Under the pieces are notes generated by a model that did not search any database, was not told the origin of the DNA, and saw only the letters and a program-made list of their open reading frames with translations. Of a DNA stretch of 64,000 nucleotides, positions 24,289 through 33,254 are shown piece after piece. A program made the position numbers and the translations under genes. Source of the DNA: Paracidovorax sp031843945 (lineage in GTDB: Bacteria; Pseudomonadota; Gammaproteobacteria; Burkholderiales; Burkholderiaceae_C); contig NZ_JAVTJJ010000003.1 of NCBI RefSeq assembly GCF_031843945.1, positions 186,001 to 250,000 on the forward strand, read 5' to 3'. The first letter of the stretch is position 1; every line of letters begins with the position of its first letter.

Positions 24289-24651
24289 ATGCCTGACACG
24301 ACCCCCGCCTGCCCGCAATGCGGCCTGAACAACACCTACCCGGACGCCCCGCTCTACATCTGCCCCGACTGCGCGCATGAATGGCCCATCGGCGGCAGCG
24401 AGGCCCCTGGCGACGATGGGGGTGACGCGGCCGATGGCGTGGTGCACGACGCCAACGGCAACCCGCTGGCCGATGGCGATGCGGTGATTCTGGTGAAGGA
24501 CCTGAAGGTCAAGGGCGCTGGCGCCACGCTGAAGAAGGGCACCAAGATCAAAGGCATCCGCCTGGTGGACGGTGCCGACGGCCACAACGTGGACTGCAAG
24601 ACCGATCTGGGCAGCCTGCTGCTGAAGTCGGAGTTTCTCAAGAAGGCTTGA
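24289..24651 (+). CDS. yjdM: Zinc-ribbon PhnA/YjdM-family protein
   Basis: A 120-aa protein with an N-terminal zinc ribbon (CPQCGLNN and CPDCAHEW) and the C-terminal PhnA domain (DANGNPLADGDAVILVKDL, KGTKIKGIRLVDG). It was named for an alkylphosphonate locus, but the family has no proven role in phosphonate breakdown. It follows dinG by 44 nt and may be cotranscribed. Confidence 0.92.
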   Translation: MPDTTPACPQCGLNNTYPDAPLYICPDCAHEWPIGGSEAPGDDGGDAADGVVHDANGNPLADGDAVILVKDLKVKGAGATLKKGTKIKGIRLVDGADGHNVDCKTDLGSLLLKSEFLKKA

Positions 24652-24844
24652 GAATTGCGCTATAGGCAGGGCCAACGCGCACAGCAGAAGGCCTGCCACC
24701 CCGCAGCCTGTCGGACGCGCCCCACAGGCTACGGGGCCGCCCACCGACCCATGCGCATCTTTCCCCGGCCTACAGTGAATGAACCGCTGCGGCGCATGTT
24801 GCCCGCAGCCTTCTGTTTCATTCACCCATCACCGGAGACTGCGC

Positions 24845-25351
24845 ATGAGCGACAACAAAGACACGCCCCACGCCACGCTGTGGAAGCTGATCAAGGACAT
24901 TCGCTTCGGCATGCTGACGCACCGGCATGACAACGGCCAGCTGCATGCGCACCCGTTGACCACGCAGAACAAGGACATCGACGAGCAGTCGCAGTTGTAC
25001 TTCTTCATTCCCAAGAATGGCGAGATCTACAGCCGTCTGCAGCGCGACAACCAGGTCAACGTGACCTACGCTGACCCAGGCGACGACAGCTACGTATCGC
25101 TGTCGGGCAATGCTTCGTTTATCGAAGACCAGGCCAAGAAGGAAGCGCTGTGGTCGCCCATGGCCAAGGCCTGGTTTCCTGACGGCGTGACCGACCCCAA
25201 TCTGGCGCTGCTGTCCATTCACATCGACCACGCCGAGTACTGGGATGTGAAGGAAAACAAGATGCTGCAGCTGTTCAAGATGGCCACTGCCGCCATCACG
25301 GGCAAGCCGCCGACGGGCATGGGCGAGCACAAGGAACTCACGCTGGGTTGA
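24845..25351 (+). CDS. General stress protein 26-like, pyridoxamine-phosphate-oxidase fold
   Basis: A 168-aa flavin-binding split-barrel protein of the GSP26/pyridoxamine 5'-phosphate oxidase-like family. Typical phrases are LIKDIRFGMLTHRH near residue 15, LYFFIPKNGEIYSRLQRDNQ, and VNVTYADPGDDSYVSLSG. The start ATG 24845 follows GGAGACTGCGC. The specific reaction in these proteins is mostly unknown. Confidence 0.88.
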   Translation: MSDNKDTPHATLWKLIKDIRFGMLTHRHDNGQLHAHPLTTQNKDIDEQSQLYFFIPKNGEIYSRLQRDNQVNVTYADPGDDSYVSLSGNASFIEDQAKKEALWSPMAKAWFPDGVTDPNLALLSIHIDHAEYWDVKENKMLQLFKMATAAITGKPPTGMGEHKELTLG

Positions 25352-25445
25352 TAGCCTGAAATCGCCCTGCGACCACACCGTGCGCCGGGCGATTCGCTTT
25401 CTTCCGTTTTTTCTTCTTTCTTTCTTCCACTTCAAGGAGACATGC

Positions 25446-25661
25446 ATGGCCGACAACGACAAGCAGGAACCCGGAGCAGGCAAGGTCGAGAACGATCACA
25501 ACCGCCAGGGTGACCAGGACCCGACGCAAAAGAACGAGGGACGCCGCACGCCCGAAAGCCGCAACGACCGCGATGCGCATATCGGCAGTGGCAACCAGGT
25601 CCAATCGCGCCAGGGTGGTGGCGGGCCCTCCACCGGAGGCGGCGGGCGTGGCGCCGGTTGA
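25446..25661 (+). CDS. Small hydrophilic hypothetical protein
   Basis: A 71-aa protein full of Asp, Asn, Gln, Arg and Gly, ending in a Gly-rich tail (GGGGPSTGGGGRGAG). It looks disordered and heat-soluble. AAGGAG lies 9 nt upstream of the ATG. It follows the GSP26-like gene and precedes a strong terminator. Confidence 0.72.
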   Translation: MADNDKQEPGAGKVENDHNRQGDQDPTQKNEGRRTPESRNDRDAHIGSGNQVQSRQGGGGPSTGGGGRGAG

Positions 25662-25737
25662 AGGCGGCACGCTGACGTGCCGCGGGTAACGCAACTGCCT
25701 TCGCTCACGATCACCGCGAACTGATTCCGCACTTAAA

Positions 25738-25787
25738 AAAACCCCGCCCCGCCGGCGCGCACTCCACGTGCCGGCAGGCGGGGTTTT
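25738..25787 (+). terminator. Rho-independent terminator
   Basis: AAAACCCCGCC (25738-25748) pairs with GGCGGGGTTTT (25777-25787); an inner CCGGC/GCCGG stem extends the hairpin. The flanking A and T runs suit either strand. Confidence 0.88.
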
Positions 25788-25836
25788 ATGTGCGTGGCAC
25801 TGCAATGATGGGCGCAGGCATGGACAATCGCCCGCC

Positions 25837-26490
25837 ATGCCGAAGTCTCCCCTCATCGCCGTCATCGATTTCGAAACCACGGGCATGACGCCTGCCCAGG
25901 GCGCACGCGCCACCGAAGTGGCCATCGTGCTGCTGGAGGGCGGCCAGGTGGTGGACCGCTTTCAAAGCCTGCTGCGCACGGGCGTGTGGATTCCGCCCTT
26001 CATCACGCAGCTGACCGGCATCACCAACGCCATGGTGGCCGCCGCGCCCGATGCCGAAGGCGTGATGCGCGAGGCCGCGCGCTTTGTGGGCGATGCGCCC
26101 ATGGTGGCGCACAACGCCGCGTTCGACCGCAAGTTCTGGTGCGCTGAACTGGCCTTGGCCGGCGTGGGTGCGCCGCATGCATTCGCCTGCACCGTGCTGC
26201 TGTCGCGCCGGCTCTACCCTGAATCGCCCAGCCACAAGCTCGGCTCCATCGTGGACCACCTGGGTCTGCCGCGCGCCGGCCGCGCCCACCGGGCGCTGGC
26301 CGACGCCGAGATGGCCGCTGCCTTGCTGGCGCGCATGCAGCACGACCTGCGCCAGCGCTGGCACGTGGCCGAGCCCTGTCACGCGCTGCTCAGCACGCTG
26401 CAGCGTTGCGCCCGGCCCAAGGTGGGTGCGCTGCTGGCGGGCTACGCCCGTGTTGCAGCGGCACCTGCGGCCGTGGCCTTGCCTGCTTAA
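25837..26490 (+). CDS. DnaQ-like 3'-5' exonuclease (DEDDh)
   Basis: A 217-aa exonuclease-fold protein. Exo I is VIDFETTGM with Asp and Glu near residue 10, Exo II lies in MVAHNAAFDRKFW near 90, and Exo III is HRALADAEMAAALL near 150, giving a DEDDh active site. It lacks polymerase or UvrC-type domains, so it is a stand-alone proofreading-type or PolC-like nuclease. The start MPKSPLIAVIDFET is the natural family start. Confidence 0.92.
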   Translation: MPKSPLIAVIDFETTGMTPAQGARATEVAIVLLEGGQVVDRFQSLLRTGVWIPPFITQLTGITNAMVAAAPDAEGVMREAARFVGDAPMVAHNAAFDRKFWCAELALAGVGAPHAFACTVLLSRRLYPESPSHKLGSIVDHLGLPRAGRAHRALADAEMAAALLARMQHDLRQRWHVAEPCHALLSTLQRCARPKVGALLAGYARVAAAPAAVALPA

Positions 26491-26850
26491 CCCCCGAAGC
26501 GCCTGGCTGGCAGACCTCATTTGCTATTAATTTAATAGCAATAAGCGCTTGATAGATAAGCGCTAGAGGCCTCTTTGGCTTGAAGTTTGAGCGATCTTCG
26601 CATCGGCGAAGCACCGTCAGCCGCCGTGCCGTGCGCGCTGGCGGCCTGTGCCAGCGTCTATGTGTGCGCGTTGCAAGGACTGTATCGATAACACCGGGCC
26701 GCAGGTGCGCGGCAAGCGGCACGTGCAGGCCATGGCACTGGGGTCGAACCCTTGACCGTGGACCTCACGCCACACCTGGGTGCGCCGTGCAAATGGTTAC
26801 CGCCCTGCCGGGGGCCATGACTACGATCCCCAGCGGAGGAACCGAGCTTC
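26491..26850. other. 360-nt intergenic region with a dispersed repeat
   Basis: It contains repeat copy 5 near its start. The remainder up to the next gene shows no convincing ORF or RNA gene. A strong GCGGAGG lies 11 nt before the start at 26851. Confidence 0.5.
26522..26572. repeat. Dispersed intergenic palindrome, copy 5
   Basis: GCTATTAATTTAATAGC followed by AATAAGCGCTTGATAGATAA and GCGCTAGAGGCC: the same structure as copy 1 in the same orientation. Confidence 0.82.
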
Positions 26851-29358
26851 ATGAACGATCACACGCATGCACCACCCCGGCTAGTGCGCATTCCGCTGCA
26901 GGCCGATGACCAGGCGCATGCGTTGCTGATCGTGCAGGGCGACCGCGCTATCGAGCCGACCGGCGGTTTGTGCCAGGTGCTGCGTTTCGTGCCCGATGGC
27001 GCCGGCGGCTGGATCGCCGCCGCACAGGCCGGCGACGAGCGCTGGGGCTACATCGACGGCGAAGGTGCCTGGCGCGTGCCACCCACGCTGGACAACGCGC
27101 GCAGTTTTTCCAGCGACGGCGTGGCCCGCTTTTGCGACCAGGGACTCTGGGGTTATCTGGACACCGCCGGCCGCGTACTCATCACCCCCCGCTTTGACGA
27201 CGCCCGCCCCATGCGCGGGGGGCTCGCAGCCGTCAAGACCGGCAACGCCGCCTGGCGCATCGTGCGGCAGGACGGCGAATTCGCCTGCGACGCGGTCTTT
27301 GAAGACCTGGGGCCTTTCGGCGCACAGGGCCTGGCGCGCGCCAGCCAGCACGGCGCCATGGGCTATGTGGATGCAGCGGGCCAGTGGGTCATCGCCCCGC
27401 GACTGCGGCATGCGCGTGACTTCGAAGACCAGGCCGTGGTGCCGGCTTCGATGGACGGCCACAGCTACGGCCTGCTGGACGCCTGCGGCACCTGGGTGCT
27501 GCCGCCCCGGTACCCGCGGCTGGAGGCGTTCAACGAAGAGGGCATGGCTTTCTTCGCCGAACCCGATGCCGCCCGGGACGGCCACGGCTATATCGACACG
27601 CAGGGCCGCGTCGTGCTGCATGGCGGCCCGCATCTGTCGCGCCACATGGCCTGCGGCCTGGCGGCCGACCACAGCGATGACGAAGGCACCCGCTACCGGG
27701 TTGCACAACGCGCGCTGCCCGCAGACGAAGGCCAAGCCGCTGCGGCGAGCGATCGCCATGCATCGGCCTACTGGAGCTACGGCACGGCTTTTCGCGCCGG
27801 CGGCTGCATGGCCGTCGTGCGCCGCGCGCCTAAGCCGCTGCAGGAGGAAGGCGCGCGTGGCATGGGCCTGGCAACGCAGGGCGCGGCCCATGGCGCCTGG
27901 GGCCTGCTGCACGCGGACGGCCGCTTCGTGCCCGCGCCCGCAGGCCTGCTGGAGCCGCTGACCGGGGCCGAAGGCTGGCTGCCGCCGCCGCAGCCGGGCA
28001 CCGCGCTGGTGGCCTTTCACACCAACGAAGGTCAACTCGCCTGGGTGGACGGCGACGGCGCTGTGGCCTGGCGCGCGCACTACGACGGCCAGCAGGCCGC
28101 GTTGCTGGACGCGCAAGGCAGGCTGCTGTGGCACAGCGCCCCGCGCGACAACTGCTGGCCGCCCCGCCCCTTCTTCCACGCGCCGCTGGTCGATTTGCTG
28201 CAAGGCATCACCGGCGTGGACCAGGTCGCCACACTGGCGTGCACCCTGGCCGCCACGGCCGAGCGACGCCTGCACGCACTGGCTGCCGGGCAGTTCCGCA
28301 CTGACGAGGCCGAGCTGTCGGACACGGTTCGCAGCGCAGACATCGACCCCTCGATCACCGGCGATGACGCCGACCGCCGCGCTACCGTCGCCGTGCGCCG
28401 CGTGCTGCGCGCCACGCTCGGCGAAGCGCACCAGGCCACGTACGCCTTCCTGGCGCCGGAGCGCGAACGCATGCTGCGTGAAGGACGCCGCGTGCTGGCA
28501 CAACACCTGGGACAACGCCATGGCACGCCCGACCAGCAGCCCGACCATGCTGCGCCGCAGACCTTTGAGGGCGAAGACCTGCTGGCCTGGCCCCTGCCGC
28601 TGGCGCAGCCCGTGGCGGCAGGCGACCCCCACACGACACAAAACGGTACGCGCCAGCTCTGGCTGAGCCTGTATGCCCGGCGCAGCGCGCAGGGCACGCC
28701 GCCGGGCGATGGCGACGCCTGGTGGGAGCTGTGGCTGATGGTTGCACCCAGCACCGCCGCACTGCAGGCCGCCCAGTCCGCACGCAACGCCATCCATGCG
28801 CGCAACAGGCCGGCCGACAGGCACGCGCCGCGCTCCAATCCCGCGCCCTCGCGGGCTGAAGAGCTCAGCGTTGCTGCGACTGCTGTCGCCGCCCCGCCCC
28901 GCATCGTGCTGCCGTCCTTGTCCACACTGTCGCTGAACGGCGCTGCGCCACCCGCCAAGCCACGGCCTGCCGTGCCAGCCCCGGCATTCCACGCCATGGC
29001 CGCGCAGTTGTCGCTGCGGCCGGCACGCGCGCCGCAGCAACAACACCCGCAGCACCGCCGGTGGGCTACACCCGCTGTGGCGCTGATGGCGCATTTCGTG
29101 TTGAGCGTGCTGGCAATCGCCTGCCATGCCGGTGTCGTACTGGCCGCCTGGCGCGAAGAGGGCCTGTGGGCTGGCCTCGGCACGCTGGTCTTCATGGGGT
29201 TTGCCGAGCTGTACTGGGCCTGGCGCTTTGCCTTCCATACGCCCGAAAGCCTGGCGCTGGCCGCAGCGGCGCTGGCCGTGGTGCTGTACCTGTTCGTGTG
29301 GTGCGTGGTCTATCGCCGTATGGGCCAGACCTTCACGGCGCAGGGCGCGACGGCCTAG
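26851..29358 (+). CDS. WG-repeat protein with C-terminal membrane segments
   Basis: An 835-aa protein of unknown function. Residues about 65-260 hold five or six WG (KWG) repeats, for example RWGYIDGEGAWRVPPTLDNA, LWGYLDTAGRVLITPRFDDA and MGYVDAAGQWVIAPRL. The middle region (400-640) has no domain I recognise. An Ala/Pro-rich linker leads to three hydrophobic segments at about residues 750-775, 780-800 and 805-825. With no signal peptide, the WG part is probably cytoplasmic and tethered by its C-terminus. It precedes leuA. Confidence 0.85.
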   Translation: MNDHTHAPPRLVRIPLQADDQAHALLIVQGDRAIEPTGGLCQVLRFVPDGAGGWIAAAQAGDERWGYIDGEGAWRVPPTLDNARSFSSDGVARFCDQGLWGYLDTAGRVLITPRFDDARPMRGGLAAVKTGNAAWRIVRQDGEFACDAVFEDLGPFGAQGLARASQHGAMGYVDAAGQWVIAPRLRHARDFEDQAVVPASMDGHSYGLLDACGTWVLPPRYPRLEAFNEEGMAFFAEPDAARDGHGYIDTQGRVVLHGGPHLSRHMACGLAADHSDDEGTRYRVAQRALPADEGQAAAASDRHASAYWSYGTAFRAGGCMAVVRRAPKPLQEEGARGMGLATQGAAHGAWGLLHADGRFVPAPAGLLEPLTGAEGWLPPPQPGTALVAFHTNEGQLAWVDGDGAVAWRAHYDGQQAALLDAQGRLLWHSAPRDNCWPPRPFFHAPLVDLLQGITGVDQVATLACTLAATAERRLHALAAGQFRTDEAELSDTVRSADIDPSITGDDADRRATVAVRRVLRATLGEAHQATYAFLAPERERMLREGRRVLAQHLGQRHGTPDQQPDHAAPQTFEGEDLLAWPLPLAQPVAAGDPHTTQNGTRQLWLSLYARRSAQGTPPGDGDAWWELWLMVAPSTAALQAAQSARNAIHARNRPADRHAPRSNPAPSRAEELSVAATAVAAPPRIVLPSLSTLSLNGAAPPAKPRPAVPAPAFHAMAAQLSLRPARAPQQQHPQHRRWATPAVALMAHFVLSVLAIACHAGVVLAAWREEGLWAGLGTLVFMGFAELYWAWRFAFHTPESLALAAAALAVVLYLFVWCVVYRRMGQTFTAQGATA

Positions 29359-29392
29359 GCACCGCGCAAAACCCTGTGCTAGGATCACAGCC

Positions 29393-29482
29393 ATGCAACG
29401 CCGCTACTCCCTACCCACGCTATCGCTAGGCCACCTAGTGCCTGGCCGGGGTCTGCCTGCGTTCGCTTCTTTCGTTGCCTGA
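29393..29482 (+). CDS. leuL: Probable leucine leader peptide upstream of leuA
   Basis: A 29-codon ORF starting ATG 29393 with AGGA 9 nt upstream and ending in TGA 29480. It contains four CTA leucine codons, at 29411, 29420, 29426 and 29435, within 27 nt. CTA is very rare in such GC-rich DNA; I found no in-frame CTA in the whole of leuA. This is the expected design of a ribosome-stalling leader for leucine-dependent attenuation. Confidence 0.7.
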   Translation: MQRRYSLPTLSLGHLVPGRGLPAFASFVA

Positions 29483-29640
29483 TTCCAGCGCAACACCGAC
29501 TTCTCCCCTGACCCCGGCCCGCGAACCAGCCTTCACATGCGTGAAGGGCTGCAGGGAGACAGTCGACCGGTTCTTACCCCCAATGTGTTCAGCGCTGGCG
29601 TCGACCGACTGCCGCCAGCCCCCGATTCGCGGAGCCCCTC
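29444..29640 (+). promoter_or_regulatory. Candidate leuA attenuator structures
   Basis: GGCCGGGGTC (29444-29453), lying in the leader ORF just after the CTA cluster, is perfectly complementary to GACCCCGGCC (29510-29519). Further down are a hairpin of TTCAC/GTGAA within AGCCTTCAC...GTGAAGGGCT (about 29529-29551) and, close to leuA, GCTGGCG/CGCCAGC (about 29595-29620). No clear T-run follows them, so whether control is by termination or at translation is open. GGAG lies 8 nt before the leuA ATG. Confidence 0.5.
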
Positions 29641-31329
29641 ATGATTGCCCAGCCTTCCACCAAGTACCAGGCCTTTGCCCCCATCGCGTTGAACGACCGC
29701 ACCTGGCCGTCGAACACCATCACGCGCGCACCCATCTGGTTGTCCACGGACCTGCGTGACGGCAACCAGGCGCTCTTCGAGCCCATGAACGGCGAGCGCA
29801 AGATGAAGCTCTTCATGGAGCTGGTGCGCATCGGCTTCAAGGAGATCGAGGTGGGCTTTCCCGCCGCGTCGCAGACCGACTTCGACTTCGTGCGCCGCCT
29901 GATCGACGAAGACCTGGTGCCCGATGACGTCACCCTCATGGTGATGACCCAGTCGCGCTCCGACCTGATCGAGCGCACGGTAGAAGCCGTGAAAGGCGCG
30001 CCGCGCGCCATCGTGCACCTCTACAACGCCACCGCGCCGGTCTGGCGCCGCGTGGTGTTCGGCATGGAGGTGCCCGAGGTGATGGCTTTCATCACCCAGC
30101 ACGTGTCGCACCTGAAGCGCCTGACCGACGCACGGCCCGAGACGCAATGGACGCTGCAGTATTCGCCCGAATGCTTCAGCGCGACCGAGCTGGAGGTGTC
30201 GCTGCAGGCCTGCCAGACAGCCATCGCCGCGTGGGGCACGGGCCCGGGGCGCGAGATCATCATCAACCTGCCGACCACGGTGGAAAACGCCACGCCCAAC
30301 ATCTTCGCCGACCAGATCGAGTGGATGCACCGGCGCCTCACCCCCCGTGAACACGTCGTGCTGTCGGTACATCCCCACAACGACCGGGGCACGGGCGTGG
30401 CCGCTGCCGAGCTGGCCATGATGGCCGGCGCGCAGCGCGTGGAAGGCTGCCTCTTCGGCAATGGCGAGCGCAGCGGCAACCTCGACGTGGTGACGGTGGC
30501 GCTCAACCTCTACACCCAGGGCGTGCACCCCGGGCTCGATTTTTCCGACATCAACGCCATCGCCCGTGTGGCCGAGGAATGCACGGCGTTGCCGATCCAC
30601 CCGCGCCACCCGTATGTAGGCGACCTGGTGTTCACGTCGTTCTCGGGCTCGCACCAGGACGCGATCAAGAAGGGCTTTGCCGCGCAAGATGCCAACGGCC
30701 TGTGGCAAGTTCCATATCTGCCCATCGACCCGGCCGACCTGGGCCGCACCTACGACAGCGTGATCCGTGTGAACAGCCAGTCCGGCAAGGGCGGCATCGC
30801 CTTCTTGCTGGAACGCGAGCGCGGTGTGGTGATGCCGCGCCGCATGCAGGTGGAATTCAGCGCGGTGGTGCAGCGCCACACCGACACGAGCGACGGCGAG
30901 ATGACCGGCGCCGCGCTGTGGGACCTGTTCCAGGCGACATACTTGCGCACGCCCGCGCAGGCGCCGGGTGCCGTGCACTATCACGCGCACCGGCTGGCGA
31001 ACGACGGCCAGAGGATCGAGATCGACGTGACCATCGATGGCGCGCGGCAGACCCTGCAGGGCCAGGGCAACGGGCCCATCGATGCCGCAGTGGATGCGTT
31101 GGGCCTGCCGCTGCGCGTGCACGGCTATGAAGAGCGTGCCACCGGCGGCGGTGCAGATGCACAGGCCTTCGCGCTGGTGGAAGCCGGCATGGACGGCCAG
31201 CCCGGCGCCACCTTTGGCGTGGGCCTGCACCACAACATCGTCACCGCGTCGATCCAGGCGGTGGTCAGCGCAGCCAATCGGCTGGTCGCACGGCATGGTC
31301 GTTCTGCGAAGGACGCGGCTGCGGCCTGA
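29641..31329 (+). CDS. leuA: 2-isopropylmalate synthase
   Basis: LeuA (562 aa) condenses acetyl-CoA with 2-oxoisovalerate, the first committed step of leucine synthesis. It is the long form: TIM barrel with the start motif LSTDLRDGNQALFEPM, the metal site HPHNDRGTG near residue 245, and a C-terminal LeuA allosteric domain (about 440-550) that mediates leucine feedback inhibition. It stands alone rather than with leuBCD. The leader ORF upstream suggests transcriptional or translational control by leucine supply. Confidence 0.97.
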   Translation: MIAQPSTKYQAFAPIALNDRTWPSNTITRAPIWLSTDLRDGNQALFEPMNGERKMKLFMELVRIGFKEIEVGFPAASQTDFDFVRRLIDEDLVPDDVTLMVMTQSRSDLIERTVEAVKGAPRAIVHLYNATAPVWRRVVFGMEVPEVMAFITQHVSHLKRLTDARPETQWTLQYSPECFSATELEVSLQACQTAIAAWGTGPGREIIINLPTTVENATPNIFADQIEWMHRRLTPREHVVLSVHPHNDRGTGVAAAELAMMAGAQRVEGCLFGNGERSGNLDVVTVALNLYTQGVHPGLDFSDINAIARVAEECTALPIHPRHPYVGDLVFTSFSGSHQDAIKKGFAAQDANGLWQVPYLPIDPADLGRTYDSVIRVNSQSGKGGIAFLLERERGVVMPRRMQVEFSAVVQRHTDTSDGEMTGAALWDLFQATYLRTPAQAPGAVHYHAHRLANDGQRIEIDVTIDGARQTLQGQGNGPIDAAVDALGLPLRVHGYEERATGGGADAQAFALVEAGMDGQPGATFGVGLHHNIVTASIQAVVSAANRLVARHGRSAKDAAAA

Positions 31330-31411
31330 AAACGTTCTGATGTTCTGACAGTCACATCTGCAAAGCCCTGGGCGCGCGTCGCCCGGGCCGCATCCGCTAA
31401 CCTTGGCGGCC

Positions 31412-31909
31412 ATGCGTGACGCCGCCCTTTCCCGCCGCTTCTTTTCCGCCGCCCTGCTGTCGGTGCCCTTGCTGCTGGCGGGCTGCGGTTCCGCGCCACC
31501 GCGGCGGGCGGCGCGCACCATCACCTATTCGCGGCTCACGCCCGATCAGTCGAGCGACATCGCCATCCACGCGCTGGGCCTGGTGGGCACGCCCTACCGC
31601 TACGGCGGCAACACGCCCGAGGGCGGCTTCGACTGCAGCGGCCTGATCGGCTACGTGTACACCAGCCGCGCCGGCGTGGCACCGCCGCGCACGGTGGCGC
31701 AGCTCAGCGACTTCGGCGAACGGGTGGATGCGGACGAGCTGCGCACGGGCGACCTGGTGGTGTTCGGCTCGGGCCGGCCCACGCATGCGGGCATCTACGT
31801 GGGTGAGGGCCGCTTCGTGCATGCGCCCTCCACCGGCGGCACGGTGCGGCTGGACCGCATGACCTCCGGTTACTGGTCGCGCCAGCCCACGGCATTCCGC
31901 CGGCCCTGA
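31412..31909 (+). CDS. NlpC/P60 family lipoprotein (cell-wall peptidase)
   Basis: A 165-aa lipoprotein with signal and lipobox LLLAGC (Cys near residue 23). The C40 peptidase domain has the catalytic Cys in GGFDCSGLIGYVY, His in THAGIYVG and a third His in RFVHAPSTGG. Such enzymes cleave peptidoglycan stem peptides. ATG 31412 is preferred to an upstream TTG at 31403. Confidence 0.94.
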   Translation: MRDAALSRRFFSAALLSVPLLLAGCGSAPPRRAARTITYSRLTPDQSSDIAIHALGLVGTPYRYGGNTPEGGFDCSGLIGYVYTSRAGVAPPRTVAQLSDFGERVDADELRTGDLVVFGSGRPTHAGIYVGEGRFVHAPSTGGTVRLDRMTSGYWSRQPTAFRRP

Positions 31910-31955
31910 TACACGGCAAACCGCCACCTGCGGCCCCGCGCGACAATCGCGGGTT

Positions 31956-33065
31956 ATGACAACCCACGCCCACCGCCCCGCCACGCCGCTTTCCACCCAC
32001 GACACCACGCGCATCGACGACACCCGCATCGGCGCGGTGCGCCCGCTGCTCACACCCGCCCTGCTGCAGGAATGGCTGCCCACGCCCGATGCCGCACTGG
32101 CGCTGGTCGAAGCCAGCCGCGCCGCCATCTCGCGCGTGCTGCACGGCCAGGACGACCGGCTGATCGTGGTGGTGGGGCCGTGCTCCATCCACGACCATGA
32201 ACAGGCCATGGAATACGCACGCCAGTTGAAGGCGCAGGCCGATGCGCTGCAGGCCGACCTGTTGATCGTCATGCGCGTGTATTTTGAAAAGCCACGCACC
32301 ACGGTCGGCTGGAAGGGCTACATCAACGACCCGCACCGCGACGGCAGCTTCGCCATCAACGAAGGGCTGGAGATGGCGCGTGCGCTGCTCTTGGACGTGC
32401 TGGCGCTGGGCCTGCCGGTGGGCACCGAATTCCTCGACCTGCTGAGCCCGCAGTTCATCAGCGACCTGGTGAGCTGGGGCGCGATCGGCGCCCGCACGAC
32501 GGAAAGCCAGAGCCACCGGCAGCTGGCCAGCGGGCTTTCCTGCCCGGTGGGCTTCAAAAACGGCACTGACGGCGGGGTGAAGGTCGCAAGCGACGCCATC
32601 CAGGCGGCCGAGGCACCGCACGCGTTCATGGGCATGACCAAAATGGGCCAGGCCGCGATCTTCGAGACACGCGGCAACAACGACTGCCACGTCATCTTGC
32701 GCGGCGGCAAGCAACCCAACTACAGTGCGGCCGACGTGGATGCGGCCTGCACGCTGCTCAAAGCTTCGGGCCTGCGCGAGCAGGTGATGGTCGACGTGTC
32801 GCATGCCAACAGCAGCAAGCAGCACCGCCGCCAGATCGATGTGGCCGCCGATGTGGCGGCGCAGATTGCGGCGGGCGATGCACGCATCACCGGGCTGATG
32901 ATCGAAAGCCATCTGCAGGAAGGCCGGCAGGACATCGTTGCCGGCCAGCCGCTGGTGCACGGCGTGTCGGTGACCGACGCCTGCATCAGCATGGCGCAGA
33001 CGGTACCCGTACTGGAAGGCTTGGCCGCATCTGTAAGGGCGCGTCGCGGCGCAATTTTGGGGTAA
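31956..33065 (+). CDS. aroG: 3-deoxy-7-phosphoheptulonate synthase (class I DAHP synthase)
   Basis: A 369-aa enzyme condensing phosphoenolpyruvate and erythrose 4-phosphate, the entry to the shikimate pathway. Hallmarks include VVVGPCSIHDHEQAMEYA, MRVYFEKPRTTVGWKGYIND, the metal and substrate residues in GTEFLDLLSPQF, and VMVDVSHANSSKQHRRQ. Which aromatic amino acid inhibits it cannot be read with confidence, so the G in the symbol is conventional. Confidence 0.95.
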   Translation: MTTHAHRPATPLSTHDTTRIDDTRIGAVRPLLTPALLQEWLPTPDAALALVEASRAAISRVLHGQDDRLIVVVGPCSIHDHEQAMEYARQLKAQADALQADLLIVMRVYFEKPRTTVGWKGYINDPHRDGSFAINEGLEMARALLLDVLALGLPVGTEFLDLLSPQFISDLVSWGAIGARTTESQSHRQLASGLSCPVGFKNGTDGGVKVASDAIQAAEAPHAFMGMTKMGQAAIFETRGNNDCHVILRGGKQPNYSAADVDAACTLLKASGLREQVMVDVSHANSSKQHRRQIDVAADVAAQIAAGDARITGLMIESHLQEGRQDIVAGQPLVHGVSVTDACISMAQTVPVLEGLAASVRARRGAILG

Positions 33066-33070
33066 AAACC

Positions 33071-33116
33071 CTACAGCGCTTGTCAATTAAGCGCTTTAAG
33101 CTATTAAATTAATAGC
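33071..33116. repeat. Dispersed intergenic palindrome, copy 6
   Basis: CAGCGCTT-GTCAATT-AAGCGCTT followed by TAAGCTATTAAATTAATAGC, downstream of the DAHP synthase gene. Confidence 0.82.
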
Positions 33117-33254
33117 GAATAAAGGCCGTTTCTGGCATGGGTGTAGCATTGAGTTACCAATTGTGTTCAGCGTGATGCGCGTTCGATCCATGTCCGGCCC
33201 CCCTATTGCCATGCCTGCTTTCCTGGCCCGCGCCAGCGCGCCGGGTCATTGAGC

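Noticed and set aside
26735..26765. tRNA T-arm-like sequence (minus strand GGGTTCGACCCC)
   Set aside because: The stem around the TTCGA loop does not pair properly, and no anticodon or acceptor arms can be drawn from the flanks.
26881..29394. 837-codon minus-strand ORF opposite the WG-repeat gene
   Set aside because: The plus strand shows regular WG repeats and membrane helices; the antisense frame shows none and lacks a credible start.
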